Source: Volvox africanus (taxonomy: Eukaryota; Chlorophyta; Chlorophyceae; Chlamydomonadales; Volvocaceae). Taken from it: 64,000 bases of DNA. Under the pieces are notes generated by a model. It did not search any database. It was not told where the DNA came from and saw only the letters and a program-made list of their open reading frames with translations. The stretch spans positions 3,107,501-3,171,500 of the forward strand of contig BSDZ01000016.1 of NCBI GenBank assembly GCA_030268105.1. Reading direction: 5' to 3'. Below are positions 11,206 to 22,016 of this stretch, piece by piece. A program made the position numbers and the translations under genes. Each line of letters begins with the position of its first letter. Positions within the stretch are counted from its first letter, which is position 1.

Positions 11206-12021
11206 TCTGGATCAACAGCCTTTGTTTCGTAATGTGTCTTTTTGCCGCTGCAGGAAAAGCACTTCCCCTACGGAAGGCTAATCAAAGTTGCCTGATATTG
11301 AGGATACGCTCATATATAACAGTTATGGGTTCACTTCCTTAACAATGCTACGCATGGGTATGCTGTTAGCTTCCGCCCGCCAGCCAGCTTGAGAAAGACA
11401 AAGTTGACGGGCTCGCCGTTCAACTTGCTTCATATGAAGAATCTCTTAAGTTCGGAAACTGCGATCATGTAAGGCATAAGGAAGCCTCCAACACATCTAC
11501 CCCTGAACCAAGCACAAACAAAACATTTATGGACTTGCCATACATTTAAGTACTATGAAGGTAAGGCGGTTTGTAGGATTTTAGAGTACCGCGATGGAGA
11601 AGTCATTTCCTGCATTGTGCGCTGAAATGGAGTTCTTAGGCGGCGGCTTACCCTCACCACATCCGATTAGGGCTCATATGACCACCTGCGTATCGGGGTG
11701 GCGCCGGGCAATCCATGCTTGAATGCAGGTGCATAACGACCCCCTATCCAGGTACCATTCAACTTTGTAATTTACTGAAATGCTCGGAGTTATGCTTATG
11801 TCATTTCCGAATATTAAGGGTCGTACACCTGAGGGACTTGGCAACTAGGTCCACCTTTCCCTTTTCTCCTTTAGCCCCATGAATAGGGATGTTAGCCGGG
11901 ACTAAGGCAGGATAGTCTTGGTAGTAGCCGGTCGAGGTTTTATAACCCACCCTCCCACCCTTCACTAGGATCGAGGCACTCACGGCTTGGGCAGCTGGGC
12001 AAACCTGAGCAGTTACTGGCG

Positions 12022-13139
12022 TTACAAAATTACCAGCGTAATGTAACAGTCGGCTAGGTGGCGATGTGGATCCAGGCAATGCTGGAGGGTCGAGGCACTT
12101 CGGATGTGCCCAAGTGCCATTAAGTAGAACTCGGTCGCCCCAGTCTCCGCAGCAGATTGGAGGCGTCCTCGGCGGTAACTAGGGCTGGTCTCACCCTCAT
12201 ACAGCCCAGCAGACATGAGGTGGAGGCGGACTGGGGTTCCTAGGCAGCTGGCAGACATTGGGGATTCCTTTGAACTGGTGACCACCGGTTTCCAGGGAGC
12301 GGAAGAGGTACCCGGGGATGAGAGTGCAAGATGGTGTGTGTTAAGAGGCACAGAGAGCCACGAAATGGGCTGTGGCATGAATGAAACAGCGGTGAGGTTG
12401 GGAGTGGGATCGTAGGATTATGCATGGGGCGCACCGTCCTTGATAGGTTTTGGTGTCCATCTCCGCAACCCCCAGCTCAAGGTCTTTGTGATACAACTCA
12501 CCGGCATGGAGGACAGGAAAGGGAAAGCCAGTGTACGGGAGACGTCCTCCTGAGGAGGGATCCACAAAATCATTGAGCCGCAACTTCCCACAGTCATGCC
12601 CACGTTGGGAAGTAGTCCACAGGTACAGGATGATGACGGCATCTCGTAATCAGGTCAGCTTCTCCATGAGTTTGGTGGCTTCTTTGATTTTGCTGGAAAG
12701 GTGATCAAGCAGGTGATTGTGTTTGTCCTCAGTCATCGGCACCGCAGAAAGCTCCACAGTTCCGGCTTTAGCGGTCACTTTGGCATATGCCTTTCGGAAG
12801 TCTTTCAATTCTTCCGAGTCACAAGCATCGCCGTCATTAGTGACCAGTTGGCAGGGACCAGTGCGGCCCAGATGCCTAAAGAGCCAAGATAGCAGCGAGA
12901 GATGGTTGCATAGGGTGTTAGCGCTGGGCGGTTTGGTGGTACTCACACGCGTATGGTGTGCTTGTAACCAGTGCCCGGATAGATAAGCCAAGAGATCATC
13001 GGACCTGCAGTTGGTAAGGTCACTGCCCACTGGCCTGAGCTTGCTTGGTGCGGCTTGAGTCAGCTAGGGCCCGGCTGGCTATCTGTGTGGGATCCCGCAG
13101 GTTGGTCTCGTAACTTGCGTCTGTGGCTTCAGGAGTCAT
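12022..13139 (-). pseudogene. Broken tyrosine recombinase (DIRS/Crypton-type mobile gene)
   Basis: A possible start ATG is at 13,139-13,137. The frame shifts near 13,032 and enters an alpha-helical core-binding-like region (SANTLCNHLSLLSWLFRHLG). It then meets an in-frame TGA at 12,652-12,650, followed by a first catalytic-arginine motif (LWTTSQRGHDCGKLRLNDF). After a second frameshift (about 12,340-12,400) it ends in a box resembling the C-terminal catalytic region of tyrosine recombinases (SYRRGRLQSAAETGA..LGHIRSASTLQHCLDPHR). The histidine expected before RRG is proline, and the expected tyrosine near LQHCLD is cysteine. The gene is therefore dead. No reverse transcriptase or terminal repeats were recognised nearby, so DIRS versus Crypton cannot be decided. 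Confidence 0.6.
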
Positions 13140-14518
13140 GACAACGGTCGCATCCTGCACAAAGGCTTGTACTTAGCGATAGAGGAGCTCTCGTACACTG
13201 AGCTTATGGGCCTGCGGTAAGTAGTTGATCAGCAATAATCCAAGCAAATGGAGGTGGGGGATTTTATGCCTTACCGTGCACGGTAAACCCTCCACCCACG
13301 TGGGTAGAGGATTGATTGGCGAGGGCTTTTCCCTTGTGTGTGTCTAGGAGCGTGTCACGCAGGAGGGGTGTCGGCAGCTAAAAAATATTTAGAGTTCATA
13401 AGCCACTGTCCAGGGATACAGGTTACGGTCTGCATGTGGTACCTATGACACACGTAAGCGTCTAAAATCTGACAAATTTACACCTGGAATTAAGTTAAGG
13501 CGAGGCTCGGACACGCCAAAAGGCTGGAGTGCCCAAAGACTCATTTTTGCATTTCGTTCTTTGTGACTAAGACCCCACCCTTGAGGAGCTTCAACTTCAG
13601 CAAATCGCGGTAACATTTCGCTGCAAAATTGAGCCCTTGTAAGATAGTAGAATTTATATACACATCCTGAATTATCAGCTAGCAGGCAGTGTGTGCACCA
13701 ACATATCATACCGACGAACCTCCTCCGCCGGTTGCCTCAAACAAGGGACTTCCAAGAAACTAACCGAAACCTAGCTCCAACCGAAAACGCATAACGAAGA
13801 ACGCACATGACTGATGCCGCTGGCATCCTTCCCTTCATTCCCTGCAAGCAACAGCAGCCAACAGCAACCACCAGCTGCGAACGCAAAACGCTTCGCTACC
13901 TAGTTCCACGCCCCTAACGTCCTCACAATTAGAGCAGTCAGCTTTATAGGGAGCCCATCCCAACAATTGCTACGATAGATGGCAAGCAAGACTATAGCCC
14001 ACAGGGACGCTGTCGTCCATCACGCACAATCACACTAATGGCTAACTATCATTGTTATTACTAGCGCCACAATTCATTACATCTGGACGCATATAAAGAA
14101 ACCCGAAGACGTGCTGAACTTGCTACGAATAAAAACTAAGATATATTCTGTGTCAGTACATAGCAATACGAAACATCTCCGTGTTTCCGCCTCTCCGTGC
14201 ATACACATGCAGCAGCATGTGTAACCACGCACGTGCCGACATTTAACAAACAAACGCACGCAAGCCTCGGAAACATCAAGAATGTAGTTTACAACCGTTA
14301 CTGTACAACACACACAAAAACACATGTATATTGCACACCGCATGCATGGTTTTCTCTCCGACAGCATTTCCCTCGCAATGTGAATGACTCGGCAAAACTG
14401 TCCTCCCTCTTGTCATCCCCCTTATTACATAAATATGTACAAATTTATGAACGATCGATTACCCCGCTGCTTGCTAAGGTCTTCGTGAATATAATTGGAG
14501 TCTCCCATTCCTACCTGG
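13140..14518. other. Stretch downstream of gene 2 with no supported gene
   Basis: This includes the presumed 3' untranslated region of gene 2. A TGTAA (minus strand, 14,293-14,289) about 230 nt after the stop fits the poly(A) signal common in green algae, though a five-base match is weak. A stem-like TTACCGTGCACGGTAA palindrome is at about 13,272-13,287. Nothing else was recognised. Confidence 0.3.
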
Positions 14519-14740
14519 TTACTTAGCATTCACAATCGAATCTCTGCTGCGGGTGCTGGTCTGAGAGTTCATCTGCTCCCTCTTCTCCAATCCCTTGAAG
14601 ATTGACATCCTGGACACCAAGCTGTTCCAGGAAGACGTCAAAAGTATCCGGGCTTGCATGGCTTTCTGCTTGACTGATATGCAGAGTGCGCAGCCGATGA
14701 AACAGGCGTTGATTGCCAGGATGAGTGCGCCCACAGCTGT
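14519..14740 (-). pseudogene. Gene 2 terminal exon: last membrane span and C-tail
   Basis: The exon starts after GATTGCAG (14,748-14,741), in phase 0 with the previous exon. It codes for a hydrophobic span (TAVGALILAINACFIGCALCI) and a polar C-tail ending IVNAK with a TAA stop at 14,521-14,519. A GTAACC overlapping the stop could be a donor instead, so further 3' exons are not excluded. Confidence 0.6.
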
Positions 14741-14869
14741 CTGCAATCAATTAAGGTATTACATGGTATTCAGCTGGAGGGGCAGGGTGGGTCAGCAGCT
14801 ACATACCAAACACATGTTTTTTAACGCATTCTTGAATATCTTGACGAATATCTGATCAAGCCTGCCTTG

Positions 14870-15714
14870 TGTTGTATTATGGTTCAATTATCATTGATAC
14901 AAATTTTGATGTGAGCAGGACAAGACGATAAGCGTACGTAATTAATGGATTATTATCAATAAATATATCTGAATAAAGTTATCTCATTGAGGAATCCATG
15001 AAATTAAGAATCTTTGTATTACGTTGCCAGCTTTATCATTAATGCCCTAACTAATGAATGTTCGGATTCAGCTGGCATACGTAGTTAATGAGCATTAAAT
15101 GGCATAAATTGTACGTCAATTGTTAAGTCACAATATTTGCTATATTATTACATCAATGCTGGCATGATGATATAAGTGTAAGAACAACCACAGTGGTAAG
15201 TCGACAACGGAATATTGATATTTGGCCATTCATATTGTATCAATGCCGGGAAGGTTTGATTATGATAAATATATACTGCATGCGAATATCTATGTTACGT
15301 CTGCTAGGGGTTATCACACTTGGGGATCGAGGATCTGGTGTGATATGTACCATGTATCTATATCGTGAGTATAATACATGCAAGGACGGCCGAATAGCAT
15401 AAGCTTTTACCGAGTTCTAATTGAATAACCTTCAATAGTATCAGTATTTTGAACTATATTACGCTACATTTGGCCCAAGCCAAGCCTGAGCATTAGTAGC
15501 CAGTTAGATGATTATCGCCTGGCGTTGGCTATGATAGCCAAATGCACCGCATCGCATCTATTGGACTGTCAGTTGTAACCTTTTCACTCTGAAGTCTTCC
15601 GCTGCCCTTGAAAGCTCGTCCGAATGCTTTGGTCTATTTAGTAACCACTCGGCACTTGGTACTTAATGCTTAGACGTGCAGGTAAGTGTCCGAGCAGTGA
15701 AGAGGGATACAACA
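14870..15714 (+). mobile_element. Solo LTR, family D (old)
   Basis: This 845 bp LTR begins TGTTGTATTATGG, ends GGGATACAACA and is flanked by a perfect 5 bp duplication, CCTTG (14,865-14,869 and 15,715-15,719). It shares with LTR families B and C the AAGTCTTCCGCTG box (15,592-15,604) and a TCACAC..GTGTGA hairpin (15,314-15,343). The rest is strongly diverged. It sits in the last intron of gene 2. Confidence 0.85.
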
Positions 15715-16019
15715 CCTTGCTTATGTGAGTACATGTAGCCTAACTAGAAACATGGACTTCAGCAAGTACATGTCCTGATCGCAGTATGTATCATAAATAA
15801 GCAAGGATTCAGGGAGGTGTAATGTATCAATTGTCTATCCATTCAGGTATGGCTGTAGTATCCTGGGGTATCTAGGGCTAATATTCAGGAGGATCAGGAA
15901 ACTGAACATCTTCCAATCGGGCCTAAATAATTAGGCGGATATTAACACAGAGATACAACAGTGGCAGTGTACAAGCATTCCTATATATGTAAAAACGATC
16001 GTACCATGATAGTCAATGT

Positions 16020-16248
16020 ATTGAGACGTAGACTATCAGACATTAGGAAGCCTGACGTAATAACGAGAAAGTCTACGTTACATATTATCTGATAGTAAAG
16101 AAGTCCGAATAGTTCGTTCTGGAGTCGGCACATATACTTGTGCGTATAGCACTACAAACAGTACGAACGCGGGTCGATAGCTTACCGCCGAGTACAGCTA
16201 CAACAGCGGGATTGTTGCTAGTATGGATCGCTATATCCAACTGATATA
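16020..16248 (-). repeat. Dispersed repeat R2, copy 2
   Basis: This is the reverse-oriented copy of the repeat at 10,961-11,205, inside the last intron of gene 2. Its reverse complement contains CAGTTGGATATAGCGATCCA and GTAGCTGTACTCGGC. Confidence 0.6.
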
Positions 16249-16406
16249 CCATTTTATAACACAATGGCTTAGGGTTATTAATAAGAAATATGAATAAGTA
16301 TGATGACAAGCAACGCTGGGCATGGAGCAGGTACAACCCCAAGATCCTTCTCTCACGAGACCTTAGTAGGCACATACAAACAAAATGCCGAATAAATTCA
16401 ACATAC

Positions 16407-16598
16407 CGCAGCTGAGTTTGACAGCTGGTCTTCTCCGGTCCCCACGAAATACAGTCCAAGTGTGAGCGTCAGGCTGAGAATGCACATCGACAAGAACTCC
16501 AAGATTAGAAGTTCATGGAAGCGCTCCGGAGAGCTGGAGGTGTTGATGGCGGCGATGACAATGAGCACTGACAGAAGCATCAGCGCCTGCTGCAGGAC
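16407..16598 (-). pseudogene. Gene 2 exon: two membrane spans
   Basis: The exon of 64 codons starts after CTCCACAG and ends before GTATGT. It codes for VLQQALMLLSVLIVIAAINT and, after a short loop, a second span (LEFLSMCILSLTLTLGLYFV). It is phase 0 at both ends and has no lesion. Confidence 0.65.
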
Positions 16599-17189
16599 CT
16601 GTGGAGGCCAATCGTGTTGTATCTCATTAATATCCAGCTTAATAAGCAAAGGCCCGATTGGAAGATGACCAGATTGACACGGTCCATCCTGGGGGCTTCA
16701 CCCCAATATACATACTACAGATTGATGCATCCATTGATATCACGGTCTACGTCACGACCTTGTCAATATATTAGATAACAGAACATACCAATACCCGTGC
16801 ATGGGACAGTGTAGTGCGTCGTATGGTCTACATACGCAATAACCTGGTGCTTAATCAGGATGCAAGTCGAGCTGGTCATATGGTATAGCGATTATGAGAG
16901 AGTAGCTAGCCATGCTGCTCCTGGGTGAAATGGAGGAGCTGATTGCGATCCAGGGAATCGTCCGTCAGCAGTCTAGCTATATATGCATGGAGGAGCGATG
17001 GCCTGTCCGTCCGTGCATGTGTCACGTGCATGCACCAGAAGTGGCGCCGGCGAGTGGCTGGCACCATGTGGCGCGTCCGCATTCAGCGACATAAGGATGT
17101 AGAGCTGTCGCAGGGGCCACACACCATCCAAGCATTGCCGCGGCCACTCATGTGGCGCTCGGTGGTCATGTTCTGTGTATTGCACTCAC

Positions 17190-17274
17190 CGGCAGTCCGC
17201 GCCCAAAGACCTCCATCGCGACTAGTGCGAGCACCTGGAGCTGCCGCATACTGGCCCACCAAAAGAACTCAGGC
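17190..17274 (-). pseudogene. Gene 2 exon: short membrane-associated segment
   Basis: An 85 nt exon between acceptor ATAAGCAG and donor GTGAGT. It codes for PEFFWWASMRQLQVLALVAM and then EVFGRGLP, with aromatic residues at the membrane edge followed by a hydrophobic helix. It is entered in phase 2, completing a Lys codon from the preceding exon, and left in phase 0. Confidence 0.6.
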
Positions 17275-17827
17275 CTGCTTATACGAGCGATGCATGAAGG
17301 TGTACACACAGCTACCTCAGGGTCATACCTGGAAGCAGTTGGTTTATTCGCGGGTTGTGATTTGTGTCTACCATCCCGTATATCCCGCGTTTACAGTCAT
17401 ACCATGGAGGCTACGGAGCCATTTTAGAGATGTTTAGGGGACGTAGGTGCTGCTATGTGTAGGTCAATTAAAACCAGTTCCGAAGGGGGACCAGGTGAGG
17501 AACCTGAATCCATCCGTGTCGATAATGTTGATGGAATGGATATAAGAAAATATCCAGACTGCGCAGGAATAGTGGTCATATATGCAGACATATACGAGCA
17601 AAGTAATCCAATAATAATATCCTCAGATTCGAAACAATTCTGCGGCACTTAGGGCTTTGTGTTCCAATTCCTTATCACTGCACTTATGGACATGCGTTGT
17701 ACAAACAAAACATGTAATGTCATCATCAGTTCTCAGCCTAAGTTAGAGTTCCCCTGACGTCGGTCTGCCGTACGGTGATGAAGGCCCCTCTCACCAAGAT
17801 AGAATACCGCAGCCAGCGAAAACTTAC

Positions 17828-18046
17828 TTGTACTGCTGGTACAGGAAGCCATACTGAATCCGTATTCGAATGTTGTTGAAGTTGCGACGGCACCTCGCTG
17901 TCAGGATCAAGTAGGTGATGGGCGGGCAGAAACAGAAGAGCAGTACAGTGGCGATGCCGATGGGCATGTGCCCACACACGCTTGTGGACCCCCGCGTAGC
18001 ACTCCTGCTGCATGTTCCTCACCCAGTAGCCATGTGACCAGGTTGC
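17828..18046 (-). pseudogene. Gene 2 exon: loop plus membrane span, with frameshift
   Basis: The exon starts GCAACCTGG after TTTTAG and ends before GTAAGT. It codes for a loop (GYWVRNMQQECYAGVHKRVW), then, in the next frame, a span (MPIGIATVLLFCFCPPITYL) and a basic tail ending LYQQYK. The switch near 17,970 requires one extra base; both flanking splice phases agree with that. Confidence 0.6.
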
Positions 18047-18293
18047 CTAAAAGGGCAATCATGTTAAGGGACGTCAAGGCCAGCCATGCATGTGTTGTAG
18101 TAGCCGTGCGTTGTGCGTGTATGTATATTCAGCTACGAACAAGAATACATAGCCGTGGCGCGCAGCTCCCGCCTTGTGTACAAGTAGCTGGGGTGCAGGG
18201 TTCACTCCGAGGCACGGGGATTGCCGGCTGGATTGTTATTTGTATGATTACGTGGCTACATGCACGCACGGACCCAGTTGCCCACGCATCTAC

Positions 18294-18861
18294 CTTCTGG
18301 TTCTCTTTAAACGCCCCGGATGCAGGGTCGATTATGTAGCAGGCGAAGATGCCGAGTGAGATTTGGCAAAGCGAAGGGTACAAGATGAAACTCGCCACGA
18401 TGACAACCACCCCAGTTGCTGGCTTAGGGTCACAGACTGGTCCGCGAACATGAGCAGTCTCAGCGGATTCACGGTCTCACGTCGAAGCTGATACCACATG
18501 GCCCTAAACCAGCCCAGCTGTTCCTGATCCTCGACACTGCGCTGTTCCCCCTGATCGCCCCTGCTGCCTTCGGAATCCACGCAATGACCTGCATCCTGCA
18601 CATGCTCCAATGCGGGAGAGAGAGGCGGTCCGCTAAGGAAAGGCGATGGTGTCAGCTGTTGCGGCCAGGGCGTCTCATTCTCATTGCGCTCATCACTGCT
18701 GACATTGCTGCCCACGTTTGCATTCGAGACGGCGGCGTTCGTAGGATTGCAGGTCGCCAGCGGGGGCACCTGAAGGCAGCTATGGAGGCTGTTGTTTTGA
18801 GATGTCGGGGTAGCAGCTGTGGGCTGCTGCTGCAGCTTGGCGTTGATGATTTGGGGGCCGC
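18294..18861 (-). pseudogene. Gene 2 exon: Q/S/T-rich loop and membrane span, with frameshift
   Basis: The exon starts after CCAGCAG, completing a Gly codon, and ends AAG/GTAGAT. It codes for a low-complexity polar loop, a helix (LGWFRAMWYQLRRETVNPLR) and, after a one-base loss in a G run at 18,413-18,410, a span (VVVIVASFILYPSLCQISLG) with GIFACYIID. Restoring one base makes the exon length fit the phases of both neighbours. Confidence 0.6.
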
Positions 18862-19078
18862 CTGCTGGGAATCGTAGGGAATATTAACTAGGTAAACATT
18901 AATCCTGACGGAGAAACAATGGAACTCTCCGGGGGCAGTCTAGAAATTGGGAGCCGCAAAGGCCTCTCAAGATGCTGAGAAGGTGCTTCTGCACCTTTAA
19001 ATCGTGTTGGTGTGTGCCGTACATGTACGATTACTACTGGCGGTATGATGAACTTGAGCAGCAGGATGTAAGCGTTAC

Positions 19079-19695
19079 CTGTTGGCGTCATGGGGGTGGA
19101 CGACGAGCACGTCGTGGCCTGTTGGTGCATGTTGCCAATGCTTGCTCCGGAGGCAACAGGAAGCAGAGATGTCGGAGTGATGGTGGTGGTGGCGGTTATA
19201 TCGATGCCGCCACCAGCAAAGGAGGGCGACAGGGGCTGCTGTGGCTGCGGCGACAGCTGTTGCGACACCCCTTGGTGATGACCGACAACAGCAGTTGTGC
19301 TGCTGTTGCCGCCCTCACGATGATCAGCACCAGCGCCAGGAGTAATAACACCAGTACCCGCAGAAATAGAGGCAACTGCAACGGCAGCACCCGCACCAGC
19401 ACCAACGCCAGTAGCACTGCCTACCAGTTGAATGCTGATTTCCGCCGTACCACCTTGCTGCGGCATACCTCTAGGGATGTCCTGATCCGCGGTGACGGAC
19501 ACCTGATGGTCAAGTTTGGATGTTGAGACCATCCTCCATTTCTGCTTCATGACGGCAATGCAGCTTCGCGTCGGTTGGACGGAACTCTCCTCCTGTGCGT
19601 TAATGACTCCGACCAGCCGCAATCCCCGGCGCAGGGTCCTCCTCCGGGCTGTTATATTTTGGCGGGAGAGTTTGGCCTGGTTTGCGGTAAGGTAC
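19079..19695 (-). pseudogene. Gene 2 exon: basic segment and low-complexity loop
   Basis: The exon starts after GCAAGCAG, completing the Arg of an IRYLTANQ motif, and ends ACAG/GTAACG. It encodes a basic stretch (ARRRTLRRGLRL) and a long Ala/Gly/Ser/Thr/Gln loop, probably cytoplasmic. Loops of this kind vary in length in such proteins, so boundaries rest on splice phase. Confidence 0.5.
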
Positions 19696-19940
19696 CTGCT
19701 TGCGTCCGTATATAGGTACCATACGTAATAGGTTTATGCAGGTAGTGCGTGGAAATAAGGGCGGGGCGGGGTCTTGAATAAACGAAAGCAAGCATCATCT
19801 CAAACCAGAACCAAGGAGGATACAAAATGGGCCAAACATAAAGCAGATAGCTAGACACGAGACGAGCGGATAAAAAATCCCTAGACTGTTAAGAGGGTAT
19901 ATGCCTCAATTGTTGATGGACGATGAAATATCCGGCGCTT

Positions 19941-20165
19941 ATATTGATCTACCAGCCGACCAGGAGTGGGGATCTACCAGCACTGCTGGATGCTGGTGGT
20001 GGGTGCTGAACCACCTCCCTACCGGAAAATCACTAAATTTGGAAAAGTGAATATGTACGGGTAAACGGACGAGGGTTCCCCGAAGTACAGGGGACGATAG
20101 GGACTGTCAGGTAGTGACTGCCACGGGTGAAGCTAAGCCCCTTATCACACACATAAAGATAGTGT
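19941..20165 (+). repeat. Dispersed repeat R1, copy 2
   Basis: The copy lies in the gene 2 intron between exons 20,391 and 19,695 and is homologous to the reverse complement of 5,845-6,060. It contains GCTGGATGCTGGTGGTGGGT, CCCCGAAGTACAGGGG and CCACGGGTGAAGCT. Confidence 0.6.
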
Positions 20166-20390
20166 GCGATGATTTGGATAACTGATGAAGAGCGAGGGAA
20201 AATGTAGCATCCGATCCTGGGGTATCTACGGACAGAATATAAAAAGAAGGGCGCTGCTGCACGCAGAGGGCAGAACCATGCTTTTGAGTGGATGTCACTG
20301 TTGCATATATATGGTTTTTGGGATGGGAGCTAAGCACGCCCGCCAGATGTTGGGAATATGGCTCCGTTTGCGTGATTGTGCCGTACATAC

Positions 20391-20635
20391 CTGATAGTCC
20401 ACAATACGAGGGATACCAAGGTTGCCGTACAGGGAGCCCCAAAGGCAAATATGATCTGTTTGGCGGCCTGTCCAGCACTTCCCAAGTCCATGAAAATACA
20501 ACTGGGAGAGTAGGCTATGAAGTTCTCCATGCTGACGAATGAACGGAGTACGGTCTGATATTTGGTAATGATGGGCGGGTAGTCAATGCTCAGCTTGGTA
20601 ATAATAATAAAGTACTGGACGTGGGTGATGAGCGT
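20391..20635 (-). pseudogene. Gene 2 exon: membrane spans and conserved extracellular loop
   Basis: The exon starts after CCCTGCAG at 20,643-20,636 and ends CAG/GTATGT. It codes for TLITHVQYFIIITKLSIDYP, then a loop with AYSPSCIF and a second hydrophobic stretch ending VLWTIR. The H-x-QYF..I..L motif followed by a YSPSC loop is characteristic of this algal/protist membrane-protein type. There is no lesion. Confidence 0.65.
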
Positions 20636-21007
20636 CTGCAGGGGACGTGATAGGAGAGGAAGCATGGTGAGAAAGCAATCATCACGCAAACTTGATGATG
20701 AAAGCCGCAATAATAATATGGGACACATATATGCATGCATACAGAGTACCGTTGGCTGTATTCGTTAAAGCCTGGCATTGCCTGCTATATAAACTATGGG
20801 ACAACAACTGTCACGATAAGTTATATAAGTCGTATAATCACTGCTGTATCTGTTGTATCTCTGTGATATCCACCTCAGCAAACGGATAAAGGCCCGATCT
20901 CGCAGACGATGAATATTCAGATAGACGTACAGATCCCGGATATTGCCCATAGGTATAGCCCCAGAGTACTACAATGCATGACAAGCGAGCACTATTCAAA
21001 GCCACAC

Positions 21008-22016
21008 CTTCAGACGATCAAGAGAGCTAAGTTCCTCCGCTGCCATCTCCGTAGAGCGTGTCAATGACATGTTGCTGAAAGTGGTGAGCAGTATGAGGGC
21101 GACGGTGCCCTAGAATGCGAGTAAGCCAACCACCATCGTGCGAGCCAAGGACGGGCACTTCATGCAACTGAAGTCCACGGAAAGGGAGTATCCCGGCAGG
21201 CATGCAGCGCAAAGGTGGCCGGTGTACCCCGTAGCGCATTGAAGTTGCAGATAAGACCGGTTCCTTGATGATCCTTGGGGCCTTATGCTAGATGTAGAGG
21301 GGTCGTCGTTGAACAAGTAGCAAGGTGGTTCTTCTTCCTTAGTCAGACGTGGGATGTTGTACTGCTGCTGCAGAACGTTGTCTCGGTTTGGAGGGAAGGT
21401 TTTGTACCACCATTGCTGGCAGACGGCCAGGAGCAACGACCGGCTATTGTTTCCCGTTGGTAACACGCTTCTCAATATTTGTAAAGTAGTGGCTGCTGTC
21501 AAGTCGCTGCTGCCTAACGATTGAAGCATATGAGGGGTCCGTAATTGTGGTATTGAAGTTCTTCACAAGCAGTTCGCCCCAGAAGCCGTCCAGCGCATTC
21601 CCGAACGACTCCACCTTGCCACATGCTGCAGGTTGAGGGCACCGGTGCATCCGGGGGAAATTGGGGGCACTGTGCCAATAGCCAGGAGCGGGCAGCAACA
21701 AAGCGCCGCCAGGACAGATCGCGTTGGTGGGACATGCCTGGCAGCAGGATGGGCAAGAGGACTCCTTGTCATTGATGCTCCGACTTGTCGTCAAGTTTTG
21801 GTTAGTGTCCCTCGAGCTTTGCCAGGCGCGATCGGAATGGTTTTGATTTGATGATAGCAGCTTGGATAGCGGCAGCCGCCTGTCCGTCCACAAGCCCACT
21901 CGGTCCCGGCGGCAGATGCTGCAGCTGTACACGTCAATACCGTCGCTGTTTCCTTTCACGAGCTCGCTCCCCACCTCACATGGGAGGAGCTCCATGTGGA
22001 TTTGGAGATTCGTCAC
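21008..22016 (-). pseudogene. Gene 2 exon: cysteine-rich region and first membrane span, TAG and frameshift
   Basis: The exon starts after GCATGCAG and ends AAG/GTGTGG. It encodes cysteine pairs (YSCSIC, CPSCCQACPTNAICPGG), a PGYWHS motif, a CPQPAACG motif and then, in another frame, CATGYTGHLCAACLPGYS followed by CMKCPS and a membrane helix. The exon is 1,009 nt: one base too long for phase 0 at both ends, matching the frame switch seen between 21,440 and 21,530. A TAG at 21,112-21,110 falls inside the helix (VVGLLAF-stop-GTVALILL). Confidence 0.7.

Larger units (their letters stand above)
9550..12021. other. Region upstream of gene 1: no supported gene
   Basis: This stretch should include the promoter and any missing first exon of gene 1, but I cannot place them. 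It holds a 79 bp tandem duplication and one copy of repeat R2. Short open frames (up to about 90 codons) have no recognisable domains and overlap on both strands; I see no reason to call them genes. Confidence 0.4.
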
